Source: Symsagittifera roscoffensis
Lineage: Eukaryota > Xenacoelomorpha > Acoela > Convolutidae
DNA: 64,000 nt
Assembly: GCF_963678635.1 (NCBI RefSeq)
Contig: NC_087068.1
Location: forward strand, 35,905,436 to 35,969,435
Direction of reading: 5' to 3'
Shown: one piece after another, positions 35,711-45,616 of the stretch
Numbering within the stretch: position 1 is the stretch's first letter
How the letters are laid out: each line of letters opens with the position of its first letter
The notes under the pieces: model-generated
Seen by the model: only the letters and a program-made list of their open reading frames with translations
What the model was told of the DNA's origin: nothing
Databases searched by the model: none
Program-made: the position numbers and the translations under genes

Positions 35711-36305
35711 TCGAAATATTCGGGATGTGTTCGTGACCGAACACAAGTGACTAAACACATGGTTTACTCAAAACTAGAGTCACCCAAGGGTTGATCAGCT
35801 GGCATTTACATTGCATTGGAATTGACCTGATATGTGTAAGATTTCTTGTCACAAATAATTTTCTTTAAGCAAGAATTTTTCAAATGTTGGCAAAAACTTC
35901 CAATGATGATTATTTTCAAAATTAGAATTTTCAAATTTTCAAACATTGATCAAGGCATATATAAACATGCCATGAAAAAGAAATAGGAGTTTTTAGCTTG
36001 TTTGAAAAAAAATTATCCAGAGAAACGGAAAAAATCCAACTTTTGTGTATCTAGGACTACGTTATGCAAACAAAAAGTTTTAAAATTTGCATGCACATTT
36101 TTTTGGAAAATGTTTGTTTGAGTACAAAAATTGGTTTGCGGTTGGAAAAAAAAATTTGGGGAAATTTCAATTTTTGTTCTACTTTGAAAGATGTATGAAA
36201 ATTGTATGATTAGCATTTTTCCATACATTCGATGTATGGAATTGTATGATAAGCATTTTTGGTTTATGGAGCTCAACTCGGGTTACGTGGAATATAGAAT
36301 TTTAT

Positions 36306-36720
36306 AATCTACTGAATATTTTTAAGCATATCCCGCATTTAGTGCATAGGTCTTGGGCTATTGCGCTCGAAACTAGGCTCTAGTAGTTTGATGTAACTAT
36401 CAACGCTAGAGTAGATAAAACACGCTGCATATATGCATGTTCTGGTAGCCTCTAATGTATCTAATACCTCCAAAAACTGTAAATTATTGCAGATAGTGAC
36501 CAAGTCGGGCAGTGTATGCTTTGAAGTGCGATAACGCTTGCTTCATGATGGATTGTGCTTCTAGTGCTGTGTTTATACCCTGCCTGCTGTGCACCCCTAA
36601 ACATATCTTGAACATCAGACGTACCTTTGTAAAGTTTAAATCATAGATCAACTTCCACATAACTTTCTGGCCAATTATTTTTTATGATGCATGAACACTA
36701 TAGAAAACCATTTTGCGGAA
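36306..36720 (+). repeat. Direct repeat R1, copy 2
   Basis: Counterpart of 33878-34270. It extends a little further right with text also present in the first copy (TATAGAAAACCATTTTGCGG). Confidence 0.85.
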
Positions 36721-37300
36721 GTTGAAATGAAAGAAACACAAAATCATATCAGCTTATTTTCATCGTTCCAAACGAAAAAAAAGTTAGATTTAGAAAACTT
36801 CATTTTCACTGTTGACGCGCTTGTTGCTTGTGGTGCTTTACGTCTCACAAAATCAGAATCAAACAGAAATTATTGAGCAATTTGGAGGCTGGCTTGTGAA
36901 TTGTGTGAGGCGTGGTTGAAGTGGACTTCGGGTTCATTTGGAGACAATGGGCAACAACAGGTGTACTCGACTGAAGGAGAAATTGAGGAGGAACTTCAAA
37001 AAGAGCAGCGACACTCCATTCCTGCTCGCAAACTGGTCAGAAGCACCAATTTGACAATTGAATTCTGACACTCTTTTGACACTCGTTAAAAATTTCGCTC
37101 AGAAGTATGGTCCCATAAAACTACCAATGGTTCCATACTAAAGTCAGTTATACGGAAGATTTTAAAAGTTGTTTCTAAGTTTTGCCAGTGAACTGATGTT
37201 TTTGGTCATTTCATTTTAAAGGAAACATTAGTGGCTAATCTAACAAAGGAATTGTCCTACAAGTTTTCATTTTGTTATTATCCACTTGCAGTTATTCAAG

Positions 37301-37666
37301 CAGGGGCGGATCTAGGATTTTCTCGAGGGGGGAGGCGGATTTTTTTTGACCTTTTTTTGAGTCGACCAAATTGATTTTTAGAACTCTCCTAAAGCAGTAA
37401 AAAAAAATGCTGTAAATGTTCTGCGCCGCAGGCAAATTTTTGAAAAAAAAACAGGTAAAAAATCTATTTTTGGGCACGTTTTGGAAAACTTTCACAAAAA
37501 ACAGCGTTATTTTTTTGGCACACGCTCCCCCTCCAAGTTAGTCTATGTTGGCGTCAAAGGCGCCTTTACAAAAAGAAAGATCAGTGTCGATCGGCCAAAA
37601 AGAGATTTCTTAAAAAGTACCGAAAGGGGGAGCCTTTAGGTCGGCAGGGGGTCGAATCCGCCCCTG
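37301..37666. mobile_element. hAT-like MITE, 366 bp
   Basis: The ends are inverted: CAGGGGCGGATCTAGG at the left and, reversed, CAGGGGCGGATTCGAC at the right (11 bp shared). The flanks are TATTCAAG (37293-37300) and AATTCAAG (37667-37674), an 8-bp target-site duplication with one change. An 8-bp duplication and CAGGG-type ends fit the hAT superfamily. No transposase is encoded. Related internal text occurs at 47950-48800. Confidence 0.75.
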
Positions 37667-37674
37667 AATTCAAG

Positions 37675-38718
37675 TATATTTAAAGTGGTCTCTCGACACT
37701 ACACTTCTAAACGAGTTTTTGAATAGTACTCATCAAAAACGGTGGGATCATACTTCTAGACGATTACTTTTTTTTTTGCTCTACCGCCTAAATTTGATTT
37801 CCTTTACAAAACCGCATAAACCGCTCAAAAGTTGCGGAAAACCAAACCGGCCACATTTTTTTTCGGTCGAGCACGGTCGAAACATACCGAAAAAAAGTAA
37901 GTACAACAAGGCTGATTGTTCACCAGGGCAATGCGCTAATTGTTCCGAGTACCTATTAAAACTAAAAAAGACTCAACTTGCTTAAGAAACTCGATAAATT
38001 TTCAATCAAAAAAATGGAAAAAGTGAGTTTTTTTTCATCCCCAATAAGATATGTTAAAACGACAAGATGTCAATAGAGTCTTGATTATAGAATTAAGAAG
38101 AAACTGCTGGCATCAAATCAATTTGGAATGATTTACGCGATAAAGGAACGCAACATACTGCGCTTTACTTGTTCCAAACTGACAACATTAACAATCAACC
38201 AAAAACTCACTTTGAGCTCCGAGCAACGGTATTTTTCAGCGGTATTTTTCTATTTTTCATTGTATAAGAAATTCGTGATAAACAATTAGGTAAAAAGTTT
38301 TAGTAATTTGACTGCATAAAAACACGCCCAACTTCAGTATTCCGTCTTTAAAAGCCAAAAATGCCATAATTGTTCCGACCATTGAAAATGGGCAGGAACT
38401 TTGTATTCGGGTGTGTTTTAGTTTTTTCTTTTTGTTATCCCCGCAAAATTAGGTATCATAAAGAATTATTGGACTGGGTTGAGTGATATATCATATTAAA
38501 GCCCTTTCAGTCGTGGTTCCAACCACATTTAAAAATTACCAGAGTTTTTTTTAATGTCGAGAAAAATTTGTTCGAAATTTTTGATTTTTGTCTCAATTCG
38601 AGCGACTGAAGCAAGAGAACAGGCTTAGAACAGCTGAAATGACCTTAAAACTAGTCAGACCTCAAAACCTAATTTTAGGCAAGTGAAACTAGATTTGAAA
38701 TTTTTTAGCTTCATTTTG
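37675..38718. other. Intergenic, with a dispersed repeat at 38392-38540
   Basis: 38392-38540 resembles 52595-52740 in the same orientation (GGAACTTTGTATTC, a shared ATC-GACTGGGT-like phrase, TTAAAGCCCTTTCAGTC). The 88-codon frame at 37719-37985 has no recognisable domain. Confidence 0.5.
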
Positions 38719-38723
38719 GGAAC

Positions 38724-38829
38724 TAAATGACAACAGTCTTTGTTCCAATATTCAATTAAAACAATCGATTAAAACAATGTTATCTGAAATAGGAAACTAT
38801 TATAAACACAATCAGAACATAGTCCAGTA
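38724..38829 (-). repeat. 3' LTR, 106 bp
   Basis: Identical base for base to 43723-43828. On the element's coding strand it runs from TACTGG to TCATTTA, so the ends are TA...TA instead of the usual TG...CA. The target-site duplication abuts exactly these ends, whereas the inner TG...CA alternative leaves no duplication. Confidence 0.93.
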
Positions 38830-38840
38830 TGCCCCCTCAA
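38830..38840 (-). promoter_or_regulatory. Polypurine tract
   Basis: TTGAGGGGGCA on the minus strand lies directly next to the 3' LTR, where plus-strand DNA synthesis of LTR elements is primed. Confidence 0.7.
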
Positions 38841-38952
38841 GTCTTTTCGTAAAGGGCTGAATAGTTCAACTGCAATGTTTCGAATAGTTCTCCTGTTCTT
38901 ACTTCATTCATTACTGCAGATACTCAAAAGCACTCGTGGATAAGCATGTCGT

Positions 38953-41049
38953 CTAATAACGCTCCGACGTCCTCAACTGACGACGAGTTGTCCGATTACC
39001 TGTGCTGTTTTCAATCACTTCCTCAACCAGTCCCGGTTTATTGTGAGGCTCCAGGCACTTGAGAGCACGGGGAACCTTACCTTGTGTGGACAACAGTGTA
39101 GTGGTTGCGTCCGACGACTCTGTCTGACTCACATGCTCCAAAGGCAAAACACCTGCCGTTGGGTTTTGTTGTTCGAAGAGATCTGGCTGATCAGGTTGCA
39201 GTGACGGCTCGCAGATGTCCAACGGATTCTTCTGTATACTCGGGTGAACCACTGATGATGGTTTGACCAAAGTTGTCAAAGGCTTTACCTGCGGCACCTG
39301 TGTCAAACTGACATCGGTTGGTCGAGGGTGCTCACTTAGGCCTCTGTGGTCTCTGTGAACAACTGGAAGGAACTTACGCAGAAATTTCCTATTTCGCAGA
39401 GTTACACGACCTGAACCATCCACTCTAACTATGTACTGGTCGAACTGACGTACCTCAATAACAATACCTGTCTTATCCCATTTGGTCGGATTTGGACCGG
39501 TTTGGTTTTGTATCCGGACATTATCGCCTACCCGTAGCGGTGGCAGATGATGGGTGTGTTCTTCAAGTCGTTCTGAAATCCGTGCATGGCGGATACGAAG
39601 GGCATCTTCACGGGCAGCCAAGGTTTCTTGCCAAACTTTGTGTGGTTGGTACTTACCAGGGTGAATGGGAAGGAAATCCCGAATTGGCCTGCCAAAAACG
39701 CACATCGAGGGAGATAACTGCGTGGTTCTATCTGGCGTATTGCGATACTGAAGCATTGCTCGATGGAAGTTGTCAGTGTCCAGGCATCCGTTCTTATCGG
39801 TATTATCAGCTATGAGTCGTTTAATAGTTTTCACGCCAATTTCTGCACGCGAGTTGCTGTGCGGGAAAGCCACGGACGAAACGCGCTGCGAAACGCCCCA
39901 ACTTTTGAGGAATGTTTGAGTATCATGTGACATGAATTCCGTTCCTCCGTCTGACGACAGCTCGTCGCTTATACCGAATGTCACAAAAAGCTGCCTCAAA
40001 CAAGTAATTAATCCTTTAGAACCATCGTTGGAACTCTCTACCACAGGCCAATTACTGTATCGGTCTACGACTACAAGGTAACGTCGCCCACCGTATCGGA
40101 AGTAATCCGCGACTACACATTGAAAGGGGTACAGCGGTTGGAAGGGTGGCGTTGGCGGTTGGCTCGGTTGGGATGGCGCATTTCTATTGCACGTGGCGCA
40201 TCTCTCTCTCCACGCTGTAATTGCCGGAACCATTCCAGGCCAGAAGACGGAGGACTCAGCTCTTGATATCATCTGGGAAACACCTTGGTGCGCGGAATGC
40301 AAGACGGTGAGTGCTTTCTGCCGAAGCGATGGCGGTATTACCACACGATCTTTATAAAGGATAACTCCGTCGTAAGTAGAAAGATGATCACGGTATTGAA
40401 AGAATCCTTGTATGGCATTTGGCACCTGTTGTCGCGATTTTGCGAAACCCGCTTCAATATGTTGTAGAAGGAGTTGACACGATGAGTCGCTAGCTGTGCT
40501 AAGACGCACAGATTCCCAGGTAATCTTACTAAGGACATCTCTGCTTTTGTTATCAAAGGAAGAGCAAATCTCGGTTTCTTTATTGTCGTGTACACGAATA
40601 GAAGCCAGGCACATAGTTTCTGGTGCGCCGATTGACTCAGTGGGTTGGTCGTCAGGCAATTGCATTTCTTCGGAAACCCCCACAGGATTACGTGAAACAC
40701 TGTCAGCAGCTGCGTTTCTAGCTCCAGGAACGTGGACTATACGAAATCGGACCCGCAGTGTCTTCTCTTTGAGGTTTCGAAGGCGTGGGTTCTCTATGTC
40801 ATGTAGCGATCTGTCCCCGAACACCTTGACGAGAGGTTTGTGATCCACAGCGATAATTAAGTTATCGCAACCAAGGACGAAGTGACGCGATTTTTCGAGT
40901 GCGTCGACCACGGCTAGCGCTTCACCTTCGATTGGAGCATATCTTGACTCTGCACTGCTCGTGAACCGGCTGCCAACGAGGGTCACACGCCATCCGCGTG
41001 TGCAACATGAGGGTTTGATGGGCTGGCAGTCACAATGTTTTTGCGTTAG
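38953..41049 (-). CDS. Pol part 2: RNase H and integrase
   Basis: This frame continues the RT frame in phase after the TGA at 41050-41052. RNase H shows [20 protein letters not shown] and ADSVSRNP-type ends around [14 protein letters not shown]. The integrase zinc-binding site is HSAHQ with CATC further on; the catalytic core has Asp in VVADYF, Asp in SSDGGTEF and Glu in NSRAEIGVK, a complete D-D-E triad. An SH3-like C-terminal domain follows ([20 protein letters not shown]) and then a proline- and serine-rich tail to the stop at 38953. Length and order are normal for Ty3/gypsy. A GTG at 40986 is the first listed start, but the protein is expected only as part of the polyprotein, after readthrough or in copies lacking the TGA. 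Confidence 0.9.
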   Translation of the reverse strand, partial: LTQKHCDCQPIKPSCCTRGWRVTLVGSRFTSSAESRYAPIEGEALAVVDALEKSRHFVLGCDNLIIAVDHKPLVKVFGDRSLHDIENPRLRNLKEKTLRVRFRIVHVPGARNAAADSVSRNPVGVSEEMQLPDDQPTESIGAPETMCLASIRVHDNKETEICSSFDNKSRDVLSKITWESVRLSTASDSSCQLLLQHIEAGFAKSRQQVPNAIQGFFQYRDHLSTYDGVILYKDRVVIPPSLRQKALTVLHSAHQGVSQMISRAESSVFWPGMVPAITAWRERCATCNRNAPSQPSQPPTPPFQPLYPFQCVVADYFRYGGRRYLVVVDRYSNWPVVESSNDGSKGLITCLRQLFVTFGISDELSSDGGTEFMSHDTQTFLKSWGVSQRVSSVAFPHSNSRAEIGVKTIKRLIADNTDKNGCLDTDNFHRAMLQYRNTPDRTTQLSPSMCVFGRPIRDFLPIHPGKYQPHKVWQETLAAREDALRIRHARISERLEEHTHHLPPLRVGDNVRIQNQTGPNPTKWDKTGIVIEVRQFDQYIVRVDGSGRVTLRNRKFLRKFLPVVHRDHRGLSEHPRPTDVSLTQVPQVKPLTTLVKPSSVVHPSIQKNPLDICEPSLQPDQPDLFEQQNPTAGVLPLEHVSQTESSDATTTLLSTQGKVPRALKCLEPHNKPGLVEEVIENSTGNRTTRRQLRTSERY

Positions 41050-41052
41050 TCA
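41050..41052 (-). other. In-frame TGA inside RNase H
   Basis: TGA CTA ACG interrupts the domain right after SKSGIGF, at a site where a tryptophan would fit (TGG to TGA). Both sides are in the same frame and otherwise intact. Confidence 0.9.
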
Positions 41053-42315
41053 AAAACCAATTCCAGACTTGCTCCAGTCAGTCGCAAGACAAGTAGGTCT
41101 CCCCTTATCAAAAATTTCCACACCTGAGCGAATCTCGTTGATTATGACATTCTTAGACGCTTGGAACGCATGCTCAAGATGATCTGTCCATTGGAACGGT
41201 GCACCAGGTTTTAAAAGGTTCCGAAACGGACTCATTTGAGGCGCTGCAGCGAAGGAATACGAGATTTGATTAACAAGACCGAACCAGCTTCGGATGTCCG
41301 TGATGTTCTTGGGCGATGGAAAACTTTCAATGGCTTCTAAGTATTGGGCACATGGACCAACGGTGCTATTGCTGATCTCAAATCCTGCGAAATCGACAGT
41401 TTCTTTCGCAAAAACAAACTTTAAAGGGTTTAGAACAATGCCATTGCTGCCACATAGGTGAAGCCATTCTGCGGCTTGTGAAAATGCCTCTGCGATGTCA
41501 CTCGACCACAATAAAGTATCATCAATGCATTTTGTCTTGTTAGGTACCTGTGAAACAATTTCATCAAACCTGCGTGTATAGCCGTCTCCTGATGCGATGT
41601 ACCCCTGAGGTGCAACACAGTACCGATACCTTCCCCACGGTGTGATGAAAGTGGTGTAGTGACGATCATCTTCGTGAAGGGAGATGCTGTGATATCCATT
41701 CCAGGCATCGAAAACCGTTTTGAGAGTGTTGCGTGGAACCGATCGCGCCTGATGGAAAGGCGACTGCGTATGATGCGTTTCGCGAGAGGCGTGCTGATTC
41801 AGTGGTTGCAAGTCAACGGTTCGTCTGGGCTTTCCAGATTTTTTGGCACATATCACCATCCTGTGACACCACCTTGTTGGTTCACCAACGGCAACTGGTT
41901 CAATTACTCCCAGACGGACATCTTCGTCGAGCGCTGCTTTCACTTGATCCTGCCAGTGTAGTGGAACTGGTATTGGTGTGTGGACGCACGATGGAGTCGC
42001 TTCCGGGTTGACGTGAAGGCGTAGAGGTGGACCAGACATGGTTGGAAGAAGTTGATGGGTGCACACGTTAAATGTACTACTACTATACCTGTTTTTCAGC
42101 CAGGTTTCTAGATTTTGCCGGTTCGCTGCAACTGGCGCAAATGGGATCTCAGAAGGGACCGGTGGCGGTGGTTTGCGCGTTGGGCATTGGCATGCACGGT
42201 CACTGGTCACTTGACATACCGAGGAGTGGGTTTCACCTACTGTAGGAAAGTTCTTAGATATAAAGCCCAAGGGCAATGCATGCCTGTTTAGACAAGAACA
42301 GTCTTTTAGTGTCAT
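41050..42315 (-). CDS. Pol part 1: reverse transcriptase and start of RNase H
   Basis: From ATG 42315 the frame runs through a linker with a proline run to the RT. The fingers and palm motifs include VKAALDEDVRLGVIEPV, KSGKPRRTVDLQPLNQH and FDAWNGYHSISLHEDDR (first catalytic Asp region), TPWGRYRYCVAPQG and the catalytic box KCIDDTLLW, in which Cys-Ile-Asp-Asp replaces the usual Tyr-x-Asp-Asp; the two Asp are kept. NGIVLNPLKFVFAKETVDFAG and the connection PSPKNITDIRSWFGLVNQISY follow. RNase H begins at TCLATDWSKSGIGF and stops at TGA 41050-41052, continuing in phase beyond. The 5' end overlaps the gag-protease frame by about 60 nt in the +1 frame. Confidence 0.92.
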   Translation of the reverse strand: MTLKDCSCLNRHALPLGFISKNFPTVGETHSSVCQVTSDRACQCPTRKPPPPVPSEIPFAPVAANRQNLETWLKNRYSSSTFNVCTHQLLPTMSGPPLRLHVNPEATPSCVHTPIPVPLHWQDQVKAALDEDVRLGVIEPVAVGEPTRWCHRMVICAKKSGKPRRTVDLQPLNQHASRETHHTQSPFHQARSVPRNTLKTVFDAWNGYHSISLHEDDRHYTTFITPWGRYRYCVAPQGYIASGDGYTRRFDEIVSQVPNKTKCIDDTLLWSSDIAEAFSQAAEWLHLCGSNGIVLNPLKFVFAKETVDFAGFEISNSTVGPCAQYLEAIESFPSPKNITDIRSWFGLVNQISYSFAAAPQMSPFRNLLKPGAPFQWTDHLEHAFQASKNVIINEIRSGVEIFDKGRPTCLATDWSKSGIGF

Positions 42316-42318
42316 CGG
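42254..42318 (-). promoter_or_regulatory. Gag-protease/pol overlap with a +1 frame change
   Basis: Both frames encode nearly the same residues at the join: the protease frame ends ALGLYI and stops, the pol frame reads PLGFISKNFPTVG. The smooth continuation is reached by skipping one base around GGGCTTTATATCTAAG. This may be a programmed +1 shift at a CTT codon, as in Ty elements, or a one-base insertion. Confidence 0.55.
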
Positions 42319-43693
42319 TCAGGTATATGATCTGACGAGTTTCGGCACTGCCGGCTGCTGATTTTCCACCAACTCGCGCTACAATTGCACCGGAGATCTT
42401 GATACCTTGGTTTGTGGCGGCCAACATCTGCATTGTGACAGGAATGATATCAGATTGCTGCAAGCCTAGGAGGCGGAGGATGTTCGTACCGGCAAGACAA
42501 GATTGACAACCAGTGTCAGCAAGAGCTTGCATCTCACAATGCTTGACTTTGTGATTCCTGTCCGAGAAACCGAGTGCTGCAGAATCGTCGGGATGCACCA
42601 CTACTCTGACGTCGATTACCGGTTGAGGGTGTGATGACTTACGTTTCAAAGAATCGCACAACTCGTCGTAGATATGATGATCCAGAACAAGATGACTGAT
42701 TTTACCTGATGTGCTCATGCTGTGGACGGCGTCGAGAACTCCCAGCATTCCAGAATTGTCGTCGGGTGCTGCGGTTGAGCGTTGAGTTGTTTGTCGACAG
42801 ACTTCCGTGAGGTGATGATATTTTCCGCAGTTGCCGCACTGCTTACCATATGCCGGACATTTGTTGATTCGGTCCTGTTTGTTCTGACTGTGACCAGGTT
42901 GCCCGCAATAACCGCATGTGGCATCACTCCGTGGAGTGGTAACTCGATGCTTGTCTTTTCGTTTGTAAGTTGATAACGCGGCCTGCACAGACGATCCGTT
43001 CAGCTGAAGGGCTGATCTCTTACCACTCTCCCTGGCCTCAATAAATTGCAGGGCCTCGTCAAGAGTAAGGTCTTGCTTTGCTTGACCGAGAATGTCTAGC
43101 CGTATTTCTTCGTCTTCTATGCCTCTGATGAGCGCATCTCGAACCATGTAGTCAGAGTAACTAACCACTGCGGGCGGGTTGCAACCACACTCAACCGTGA
43201 AAGCACACACGCTTGCTTGACCTCGTAGACGGGCAGCGAAGGCGCGCACTGGTTCATCTCTGTCTTGTCTGATCTGACCGAGTTGAACTCTTGCCACAAG
43301 TATGTTCTCTGCGCGAACGGCAAGTGACTTGATAGAGTTTAAAACTACCTGTTCGGTGCTGCTATTGAGCGTACCATACGTGCGTGTGAGGTCCTTCCTG
43401 AGAGACTCTTCGCAGCACTCGAGTAGTTGATAGATGACGTCAGGGCCGGATAATCGTGTTGCGGATTTGTACTCCGACCACCGCTGATTGAAATACTGCC
43501 AGTCCTCATTGGTTCCCCCGGAGTCGATAGTGGGCCGCTTCACCTTCTCTAGCTTCGATGTGGATGTTGTGCCTGCATCAGCTGGGTGGGCAGTTCGTGC
43601 GTGCAATTGGATGAGGTTGGAGAGTACATCTGAAGCGAGTGTGGCGTCCCATGTGGTTGGGCACTCGGGTGCTGGGCATTCAATCACGTTCAT
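42254..43693 (-). CDS. Gag with zinc knuckles and aspartic protease
   Basis: The first ATG is at 43693; an upstream in-frame TTG exists at 43708 but is not needed. Residues 50-240 form a helical capsid-like region (SGGTNEDWQYFNQRWSEYK, LRKDLTRTYGTLNSS, RDEPVRAFAARLRGQ). Around residues 255-295 are two zinc-knuckle-like modules: CGYCGQPGHSQNK and CGNCGKYHHLTEVC, the second a full C-x2-C-x4-H-x4-C. Near residue 390 is ALADTGCQSCLAG, the Asp-Thr-Gly site of a retropepsin-like protease, with ISGAIVARVGG and the final strand after it. The stop is TAA at 42254-42256. Pol begins in the +1 frame inside the last 60 nt. Confidence 0.92.
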   Translation of the reverse strand: MNVIECPAPECPTTWDATLASDVLSNLIQLHARTAHPADAGTTSTSKLEKVKRPTIDSGGTNEDWQYFNQRWSEYKSATRLSGPDVIYQLLECCEESLRKDLTRTYGTLNSSTEQVVLNSIKSLAVRAENILVARVQLGQIRQDRDEPVRAFAARLRGQASVCAFTVECGCNPPAVVSYSDYMVRDALIRGIEDEEIRLDILGQAKQDLTLDEALQFIEARESGKRSALQLNGSSVQAALSTYKRKDKHRVTTPRSDATCGYCGQPGHSQNKQDRINKCPAYGKQCGNCGKYHHLTEVCRQTTQRSTAAPDDNSGMLGVLDAVHSMSTSGKISHLVLDHHIYDELCDSLKRKSSHPQPVIDVRVVVHPDDSAALGFSDRNHKVKHCEMQALADTGCQSCLAGTNILRLLGLQQSDIIPVTMQMLAATNQGIKISGAIVARVGGKSAAGSAETRQIIYLTDDTKRLFLSKQACIALGLYI

Positions 43694-43722
43694 TGTTGGA
43701 TACTCCAATTAGGTAGATAACA

Positions 43723-43828
43723 TAAATGACAACAGTCTTTGTTCCAATATTCAATTAAAACAATCGATTAAAACAATGTTATCTGAAATAGGAAACTATT
43801 ATAAACACAATCAGAACATAGTCCAGTA
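43723..43828 (-). repeat. 5' LTR, 106 bp
   Basis: Identical to 38724-38829. The internal sequence begins TGTTATCTACC and lacks the TGG of a standard primer-binding site. TTGGAGTATCCAA, an inverted repeat of 5 bp around GTA, lies 14 bases further in, just before the gag ATG. Confidence 0.93.
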
Positions 43829-43833
43829 GGAAC

Positions 43834-44162
43834 CAAAAACTTCAAAAAATTCTTAATGTTTTCTTAGTTTTTCTAGTCATTTTTCTACAAATGTTTTGTC
43901 CAATTTGCCTATATTACTCTGAGTGTCTAATATCCTTGCCGGCTATCCTTGCTTGTATCTATGATATGAAACAAAACGCGCTCGGCGCGTGTCTTTTCTT
44001 CATGTCGATAACTGCCAGGGGGTTCCATAAACAGGTGATTTTTCTGGATTGTGAGTAAAACGTATCAGCCCCGTTGCATCGTATAACTTCTATCTGCAAA
44101 TTGGCTTGTTCCGGTCTGGGCTATTTTTTACGCTTGAATCATTCTTCTATGTTTTGATGTTA
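43834..44162. other. No gene seen
   Basis: AT-rich spacer between the gypsy element and the first TIR element. Confidence 0.5.
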
Positions 44163-44166
44163 TATA

Positions 44167-44699
44167 CCGGAGAAAAAAGAAACGCAACTAGAGAAATTAA
44201 AAACAAAAATTGAGAGGAAAATTTTGAACAGACAAAAAAAATGGCTGCTACTATGTTAAATTTTGCCCTTGGATCGTGATATACCTAGATTATATCAATT
44301 AAACTAACAAAAATTTTGAGAAATTTGAAAAGCAACTAAAATAAGCTCATTTTTGAAAGCTTTCATTGAACAATTGATAGCCGTTTTTGCAAGTTTTTCT
44401 AAGCCAAGCAAAAAAAGGTGATGTGAAGTTGCATCTCTCAAAAAATGAAATGAAAAGTTTCAGTACTTACTGGTTTTGTCCTGATCTAAATCTACGAACT
44501 TTGTTTTTTTTTCGGTGCAAGCGGCTTGCACTCAGTCAGAGTTCAATTTGTTTTCTGTTTCATTTCATGAGTCAGGCAAAATGTGTTTCTCACGTTTTGT
44601 TTTCACCCAAGGAATGAAACGATTTTGTGATGACAAAGTTTCAATATGAATTTCTTTGAGTTTTGAAAACTGTTTAGTTGCGTTACTTTTTTTCTACGG
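44167..44699. mobile_element. Tc1/mariner-like TIR element 1, non-autonomous
   Basis: The ends are CCGGAGAAAAAAGAAACGCAA at the left and, reversed, CCGTAGAAAAAAAGTAACGCAA at the right (about 28 bp, some changes), flanked by TATA on both sides (TA duplication). No transposase. GCAAGCGGCTTGC inside is a small palindrome. Confidence 0.7.
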
Positions 44700-45024
44700 T
44701 ATACTTCAAGCCGAAAGAAATTCATTTTGTTGAATAGCTCATTTTGATGGTGCTTTAATTTTTTTGCTCTAAGTAACTGAATGACAGTTTGTTGGAAAAT
44801 TAGAATTGCTTTGAAGTATTGATCCTGAAATTTATCAAAAATTGAATAAATGTGGAAAAGCGCAATCATTTTCATTGCTCTTATGGCAGTTTATTTGAGA
44901 TTTTGAAAAATCGATTGTAATTTGACCACAATTTCAGTGTCTCAAGGTCAAACTTATTTCAGAAGTTCCAACCTAGATCAATAAAATTGTTCAGAACTAT
45001 AGTTTTGATGTTGAAAGTATAATT

Positions 45025-45566
45025 AGTATCAAAAAGTTCGGACAGACAGAATTAAATAAAATGAGCAATCAGTGCTTTTCGACGCTTTTTTGCATGCAAA
45101 ATCTGAAGCCGAATAACCTTGAATTTTTTGTCAGACCAAAATCAAAACACGAGATCGTCGATTATCCGATGATTATGCTGGACTAGTTTTTAACTACTGC
45201 AATCAGAATCCAGATTACTATAAAACAATTAGAAAAATAAGTTAAAAATCAAAATCTAGAGTTGTTTTCGTCAAAAACAACAGATTAGGCCGCCCAAAAA
45301 AAGCAAAAGGAAATGAAGATGATCTAATCATTCAAAATTTTGAAAATATCGCAGAAAAACATTAGCCATTCTGAGCAATAAATATCCTGTTTCAAGGTTT
45401 ACTATTCGACGCTTCGGATGCATTTGCCCGCCGTGGTTATTGAGGTTTTGAGCGAAACTCTGCTTTGTAAATTTTCGACGTTATTTTTATTTCAGTTTTA
45501 ATTTCCGTTGATGTCTAGACAGTTGCTCTTTTTAATTAATTCCGTCTGTCCGAACTTTTTGCAACT
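45025..45566. mobile_element. Tc1/mariner-like TIR element 2 with a possible transposase trace
   Basis: Inverted ends share CAAAAAGTTCGGACAGAC and GAATTAA with one change (45030-45055 and 45536-45561). Inside, 45290-45365 reads NNRLGRPKKAKGNEDD on the plus strand, a basic Gly-Arg-Pro-x-Lys hook of the kind in Tc1-type transposase DNA-binding regions. The rest is unreadable, so the copy is dead. The outermost bases and the TA duplication are not clear. Confidence 0.55.
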
Positions 45567-45616
45567 CTCTATAAAACTTAATTCAATTAGCCTTGAAATC
45601 TGATTTTTTTGTTATA

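Larger units (their letters stand above)
38719..43833 (-). mobile_element. Nearly intact 5.1-kb Ty3/gypsy retrotransposon with target-site duplication
   Basis: The element spans 38724-43828 and is bordered by GGAAC on both sides (38719-38723 and 43829-43833). On the minus strand the order is 5' LTR, gag-protease, RT, RNase H, integrase, polypurine tract, 3' LTR. The two 106-bp LTRs are identical, which points to a recent insertion. Expression is interrupted only by a +1 frame change between protease and pol and by one TGA in RNase H. Confidence 0.95.

Noticed and set aside
38728-38826. TG...CA limits for the gypsy LTR
   Set aside because: With these limits no target-site duplication appears; the longer 106-bp repeat is flanked exactly by GGAAC.
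39492-39815. Plus-strand ORFs inside the gypsy element (also 41659-42011 and 40496-40843)
   Set aside because: They are antisense shadows of the pol gene, which has catalytic motifs in the minus-strand frame.
41050-41052. Alternative genetic code (TGA = Trp)
   Set aside because: TGG is used for tryptophan throughout the host exons and retroelement genes, and TGA also ends or blocks frames elsewhere.
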